35,016 nt of DNA, from assembly GCA_003132445.1 (NCBI GenBank), contig PKXU01000129.1:1-35016 (forward strand), written 5' to 3'. The translations under genes were made by a program, and so were the position numbers. The notes under the pieces are model-generated. The model was not told the origin of the DNA and ran no database searches. It worked only from the letters and a program-made list of their open reading frames with translations. Positions 31,663 to 35,016 of the stretch are shown here, piece by piece (within the stretch, counting starts at the first letter, position 1; the number at the start of each line of letters is the position of its first letter). The DNA comes from Acidobacteriaceae bacterium. Lineage in GTDB: Bacteria; Acidobacteriota; Terriglobia; Terriglobales; Acidobacteriaceae.

Positions 31663-33702
31663 ATGGATTTGCAGGCAAAAATTCGCACTCTACCGACCGA
31701 GCCGGGCGTGTATCTGTACAGGAACGCTGAAGGGGGCGTGATTTATGTCGGTAAAGCGAAGAATTTGCGAAGCCGCGTGGCCAGTTATTTTCACGAGGCG
31801 CGCTGGGAAGACGCCAAGACCGGAACACTGGTGCGCGAAGCAGTCGACGTCGACTACATCGTCGTTGCCAACAACAAAGAGGCGCTGGCTCTCGAGAATA
31901 ATCTCATCAAGCAGCGCAAGCCGCGATTCAACATCCTGCTGCGCGATGACAAGACTTATCCTTACGTGAAGCTCACGCTGGGCGAACGCTGGCCGCGGGT
32001 CTTCGTCACACGACGGCTGCGCAAAGACGGCAGCGCGTACTACGGTCCATACTTCCCCGCCAACCTGGCGTACCGGATCGTCGACCTGATTCATCGCAAT
32101 TTTCTGATTCCATCGTGCAAGGTCGACCTCACGCGCTTTCATCCCCGTCCGTGCTTGCAGTACTACATCCGCCGCTGCCTGGGTCCGTGCGTACAGGCAT
32201 TGACCACACCTGAGAGCTATCAGGAAGCAGTGCGGGATGTGAAGCTGTTTCTGGAGGGCCGTCCCACGGATTTGAGCCGCTCGCTGCACGCGCGCATGGA
32301 ACAAGCCGCAGCCGCCGAAGAGTACGAGCGCGCGGCGAGATATCGCGATCTTATTTCGACCGTCGAACAGTTGCAGGAGCGCCAACGCATTGCCGCGGCC
32401 GAAGGGGATGATGCCGACGTATTCGGCTATCACTACGAAAATGGCATGGTCGCGGTAAACCTGTTTCACATGCGTGGCGGAAAGATGGTCGACCGCCGCG
32501 AGTTCTTCTGGGAAGACTTACCAGAGTTCGGCGCCGATCATGCGCAGGTAAATGAGACAGACGATGTGGGGACCGCCGCCCCCGGCTGTCCAGGCGAGCA
32601 AAGCTCGCCAGCGCCTTTAGCCGGCAGTGCAGACGACAGAGAAGAAAGCAGCCGATCTTCGCTCGGCACGGACAGCCGAGGGCGGCTGTCCCCACAGGAA
32701 TCCTCCCTGAAGGAAACATCTCCTCAGGAACCCGAACTAAACCAAGACTCATTTGCTCCCGGCGAATTCTTCTCCGCCTTGCTCAAACAGATTTACATTG
32801 GCCAGCCGTATGTTCCCCGCAATCTCTACGTTCCAGTCGATTTTGAGGATCGCAAGGCGCTGGAAGATTTGCTCTCTGAGCAACAAGCGGGCGAGGGCGC
32901 CCGCGCCACGAGGGTGCATATTTTGGTCCCACAGCGCGGCGACAAGCGTTCGCTCATCGACCTCGCGGGCAACAACGCGAAGCAGTCCTACGACCAGCGC
33001 TTTCGCGTCCTCAAACCCAATGCGCAGAAAATTCAGGAAGAATTGCAGGAGGCGCTCGGCCTGCCGGAACTTCCGAAGCGAGTCGAGTGCTTCGACATCT
33101 CCCATATTCAAGGCGCGGAAACCGTGGCTTCAATGGTGGTGTGGGAAGACGGCAAGATGAAGAAGTCGGATTACCGCAAATTCATCATTCGCACAGTGGA
33201 AGGTGTGGACGACTTCGCTTCGATGCGCGAAGTAGTCACACGCCGTTACAAGCGAATGCAGGAAGAAAATAAGCCCATGCCCAGCCTGGTGCTGATTGAC
33301 GGCGGCCTCGGCCAATTACATGCCGCGGCGGAAGCGCTGGAATCGCTGGAAATCATCAATCAGCCGCTGGCGGCCATTGCCAAGCGCGAAGAGATTTTGT
33401 ATGTCTACGGTCAGGAAAAAGATCCGATCGCGCTCGATCATCATTCGCCAGTGCTTCACCTGATTCAATTGATTCGCGATGAGGCTCACCGCTTTGCCGT
33501 GACGTTCCATCGCAAGCGCAGGCAGATGCGCGACCGTTCCACGGAGCTGTTAGAAATTCCCGGCGTGGGCGCGAGTACAACTCGCAGATTGTTGGAGCAC
33601 TTTGGCAGTGTGCAGGCGGTTAGGCAAGCCGATCCGGCCGCATTGTCGGCGGTGGTAACCCGCACCCAAGCGGAGGCGATCCGCAATCACTTCCGGAAAT
33701 AA
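31663..33702 (+). CDS. uvrC: UvrC excinuclease subunit with repeat-derived insert
   Basis: UvrC makes the dual incisions of bacterial nucleotide excision repair with UvrB. The order of domains is complete: GIY-YIG nuclease (GVYLYR...IYVGKAKNLRSRV, residues 15-40), the cysteine cluster C152/C164/C172/C176, a UVR UvrB-binding segment (about 205-240), the RNase-H-like 5' nuclease with D478 (FDISH) and D546 (IDGG), and tandem HhH motifs (about 625-679). At 679 residues it exceeds the usual 600-620. The excess lies at about 295-365, between the UVR and RNase-H-like parts, in a low-complexity linker. Residues 301-345 of that linker are encoded by paired REP-like palindromes (32565-32696). A second palindrome adds AGEGAR at 409-414. 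Both lie outside the recognised catalytic motifs, so activity is probably kept. Confidence 0.95.
   Translation: MDLQAKIRTLPTEPGVYLYRNAEGGVIYVGKAKNLRSRVASYFHEARWEDAKTGTLVREAVDVDYIVVANNKEALALENNLIKQRKPRFNILLRDDKTYPYVKLTLGERWPRVFVTRRLRKDGSAYYGPYFPANLAYRIVDLIHRNFLIPSCKVDLTRFHPRPCLQYYIRRCLGPCVQALTTPESYQEAVRDVKLFLEGRPTDLSRSLHARMEQAAAAEEYERAARYRDLISTVEQLQERQRIAAAEGDDADVFGYHYENGMVAVNLFHMRGGKMVDRREFFWEDLPEFGADHAQVNETDDVGTAAPGCPGEQSSPAPLAGSADDREESSRSSLGTDSRGRLSPQESSLKETSPQEPELNQDSFAPGEFFSALLKQIYIGQPYVPRNLYVPVDFEDRKALEDLLSEQQAGEGARATRVHILVPQRGDKRSLIDLAGNNAKQSYDQRFRVLKPNAQKIQEELQEALGLPELPKRVECFDISHIQGAETVASMVVWEDGKMKKSDYRKFIIRTVEGVDDFASMREVVTRRYKRMQEENKPMPSLVLIDGGLGQLHAAAEALESLEIINQPLAAIAKREEILYVYGQEKDPIALDHHSPVLHLIQLIRDEAHRFAVTFHRKRRQMRDRSTELLEIPGVGASTTRRLLEHFGSVQAVRQADPAALSAVVTRTQAEAIRNHFRK
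32565..32696. repeat. Inverted pair of REP-like palindromes with AAA-loop hairpin inside uvrC
   Basis: A 27-nt unit at 32565-32591 (TGTGGGGACCGCCGCCC...) and its inverted partner at 32670-32696 agree at 25 of 27 positions. The left unit is followed at once by GGCGAGC-AAA-GCTCGCC (32593-32609), the same order as in nth. The whole element is 132 bases, a multiple of three, so the frame is kept and 44 codons are added without a stop. Confidence 0.88.
32887..32904. repeat. Second REP-like palindrome inside uvrC
   Basis: GCGGGCG-AGGG-CGCCCGC encodes AGEGAR within an otherwise conserved segment before ILVPQRGDKR. On the opposite strand it reads GTGGCGCGGGCGCCCTCGCC, close to the nth copy. Related UvrC proteins generally have a shorter loop here. 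Confidence 0.7.
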
Positions 33703-33732
33703 GTCCGCTGTGCACCGAAGACCCCGGCATCA

Positions 33733-34452
33733 TCAAAGCACCGGCGCACCATTCACTAGCATTTTCTTCAGGCTGAATGTCTGTAATATTCGCTGCTGGC
33801 CGATCGCACTGATTTTGGGGTGGACAAACTCCACGCTGACTTTCTCGTCGGGCTGAACTTGCTTGGGACGTGGGAAAGTGAACTGGAAGGTATCTTCTTT
33901 GAAGCTGTAGCTGAGCAAGCTTAACCTCTCGGTGTTGGTGTCCAAATATACGGACATGCTGAGTTTCGCCAGGCTCTGGCTCGCCCAGTGGTTGCGCAAC
34001 AGACTTTCATACTCTTGAACGTTAGTATGAAAAGTGACCGCAACCACGACTCGGTCGGGGAACGTGACCGCCAGAAATTTGCCAGCGCTCGCATCGAAGG
34101 CCGCCTTTTGTTCCACGTTCATTTTTTCGTAATGCGAGTTCAGTTGCGAAGAGCGCACCTGTGCTTCTCGAATGGGAAGAGCAGAGCGAAATTGCAGAAT
34201 GTAGGTAATGCTGGGGTCGGTTTCCATCTCCCCGTTGTGACCCCGGCTGCTTGGCGTGCCGGTTTGAATGCCGCCTAGCGTAAGAGTCGTGGCCCAGGGC
34301 GATTCTTCCAACATGCGGCGCGTCTCTTCGGCAGACCAATTTTGATAGGGCTTCCTGGCCCAAAAGTCCCCCATCGCCGCAAGCGGCACGGCGAGACACA
34401 GCAGCGAGAGCGCCGCAATCAGATGATAGAAGTTTGTTCTCGGTCTTAGCAT
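33733..34452 (-). CDS. Secreted protein of unknown function
   Basis: The 239-residue protein starts at ATG 34452, with AAGGA six bases upstream. It has a signal peptide (FYHLIAALSLLCLAVPLAAMG). The mature protein begins DFWARKPYQNWSAEETRRMLEESPWA, then has an alternating alpha/beta body with LQFRSALPIREAQVRSSQL and FLAVTFPDRVVVAVTF. It ends in a beta-rich part with FPRPKQVQPDEKVSVEFVHPKI. The WxxEE-RMLEESPWA opening looks like a conserved acidobacterial family, but I know no function. It is convergent with uvrC, with 30 bases between ends and no strong terminator. Confidence 0.75.
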   Translation of the reverse strand: MLRPRTNFYHLIAALSLLCLAVPLAAMGDFWARKPYQNWSAEETRRMLEESPWATTLTLGGIQTGTPSSRGHNGEMETDPSITYILQFRSALPIREAQVRSSQLNSHYEKMNVEQKAAFDASAGKFLAVTFPDRVVVAVTFHTNVQEYESLLRNHWASQSLAKLSMSVYLDTNTERLSLLSYSFKEDTFQFTFPRPKQVQPDEKVSVEFVHPKISAIGQQRILQTFSLKKMLVNGAPVL

Positions 34453-34548
34453 GAGAAGTCCTTCGACCTCAAATAACGGCAGTCAGTATAGGTTCAAGCC
34501 GAGAAGGCCGCCAGAGAAAATGGGTGCTGAGCGTCCAAGTCCTAAGAG

Positions 34549-35016
34549 CTACATCGGGGCCCGGCTGGAATTGCCCATATCGAGGACTACTTTCCAGCTT
34601 CCATCTTTCTGCTTCTTCCAGATGCTCGTGTACTTGCCATATTCGACTGTCGCCTTTCCCTCGTTATTTTTCGAGTGGAACTCATAGTTGCCATAGGTGT
34701 AGCCGAGGTCGCCGGATGCCGAGATGTCCGCTCCGACCGGCGTCCAGATGAGGCGATTGTTTTTGTCGTCGAGGAATCCCATGCCCTGGGCGATGTTTGT
34801 TTTGCCTTGAATAACCGGGCCGCCATTGGGGAGTTCGACGGAATCCTCAGCGTAATAGGACATGTATCCCTGAGAGCCTTTGTCGGCGGCCGCCTTCATG
34901 AATTCGGCTTCGAGTTGTTTCAAGGTATCGGCTGTCGCCTTCGGCGAGGCCAAGGCGTTTTGTCGAGCGCCAGGCAGCACAACTGCGGCAGCAAGAAAAG
35001 CGAGGACAAGCAACGG
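34549..35016 (-). CDS. Secreted NTF2-like (DUF4440-type) protein, start outside window
   Basis: About 155 residues are visible. A hydrophobic segment (LVLAFLAAAVVLPGARQNALA) is a truncated signal peptide whose N-terminus probably lies beyond base 35016. The only in-window start, a TTG at 35013, has no room for a ribosome-binding site. The mature part is LKQLEAEFMKAAADKGSQGYMSYYAEDSVELPNGGPVIQGKTNIAQGM and a closing sheet TSIWKKQKDGSWKVVLDMGNSS, a DUF4440/SnoaL-type cone fold. It is a second member of that fold in the window, but exported, unlike the gene at 12635. Confidence 0.78.
   Translation of the reverse strand, partial: PLLVLAFLAAAVVLPGARQNALASPKATADTLKQLEAEFMKAAADKGSQGYMSYYAEDSVELPNGGPVIQGKTNIAQGMGFLDDKNNRLIWTPVGADISASGDLGYTYGNYEFHSKNNEGKATVEYGKYTSIWKKQKDGSWKVVLDMGNSSRAPM

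Noticed and set aside
1..35016. CRISPR array, tRNA, rRNA, prophage or complete insertion sequence
   Set aside because: No regular repeat-spacer pattern, RNA gene signature, integrase, transposase or phage structural gene was seen on either strand.

Overview
The window looks like a chromosomal segment of an Acidobacteriota member (Terriglobia, Koribacter or Sulfotelmatobacter-like). This is inferred from gene style, not from a marker gene. The signs are many secreted proteins with carboxypeptidase-regulatory-like domains, Tat-exported PLP and TIM-barrel enzymes, a DUF1343 (NamZ-type) protein, small secreted proteins of types common in that phylum, DinB and S9 peptidase genes, and dispersed GC-rich palindromes. 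I see no phage genes, complete insertion sequence, CRISPR array, rRNA or tRNA.

Layout. 1-8.4 kb: a secreted serine hydrolase fused to a NamZ-type muramidase (minus strand), two tandem carboxypeptidase-regulatory-like secreted proteins, a small two-helix membrane protein, a Tat-exported class V aminotransferase-fold enzyme and an orphan Phd/YefM antitoxin. 8.4-13.7 kb: myo-inositol-phosphate synthase, a small secreted protein, a GAF-ANTAR regulator, a secreted alpha/beta protein, an NTF2-like protein and a DedA membrane protein. 13.7-20.9 kb: a 74-residue protein, endonuclease III with a long repeat-bearing N-terminus, a GH35 beta-galactosidase, an S9 peptidase, a BON-domain lipoprotein and a short glycosyltransferase-like protein. 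21-24.5 kb: a c-type cytochrome, a prepilin peptidase translationally coupled to a PAS protein with a degenerate histidine-kinase dimerisation segment, and a secreted coiled-coil protein. 24.5-30.5 kb: a DinB-like protein, a PepSY-like lipoprotein, a small gene divergent from a TetR regulator with a candidate operator between them, a TIM-barrel/TPR pair, an OmpA-type lipoprotein with a clear terminator, and a VapBC-like module whose PIN toxin is split by one in-frame stop. 30.5-35 kb: a secreted phosphoesterase, UvrC, and two secreted proteins, the last cut by the window edge.

Most genes are single transcription units or pairs. Envelope and secreted functions dominate: peptidoglycan salvage, polysaccharide and peptide hydrolysis, OmpA/BON lipoproteins and type IV pilin processing. 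The least expected structure is a family of REP-like palindromes. A composite unit, a roughly 27-nt palindrome followed by a GC hairpin with an AAA loop, sits in frame inside two DNA-repair genes (nth and uvrC). Related palindromes lie in uvrC again and between the antitoxin and the inositol synthase. Base changes between copies keep the stem paired. Other points of note are the NamZ fusion, the His-less kinase remnant, the split toxin and the TTG starts supported by strong ribosome-binding sites.
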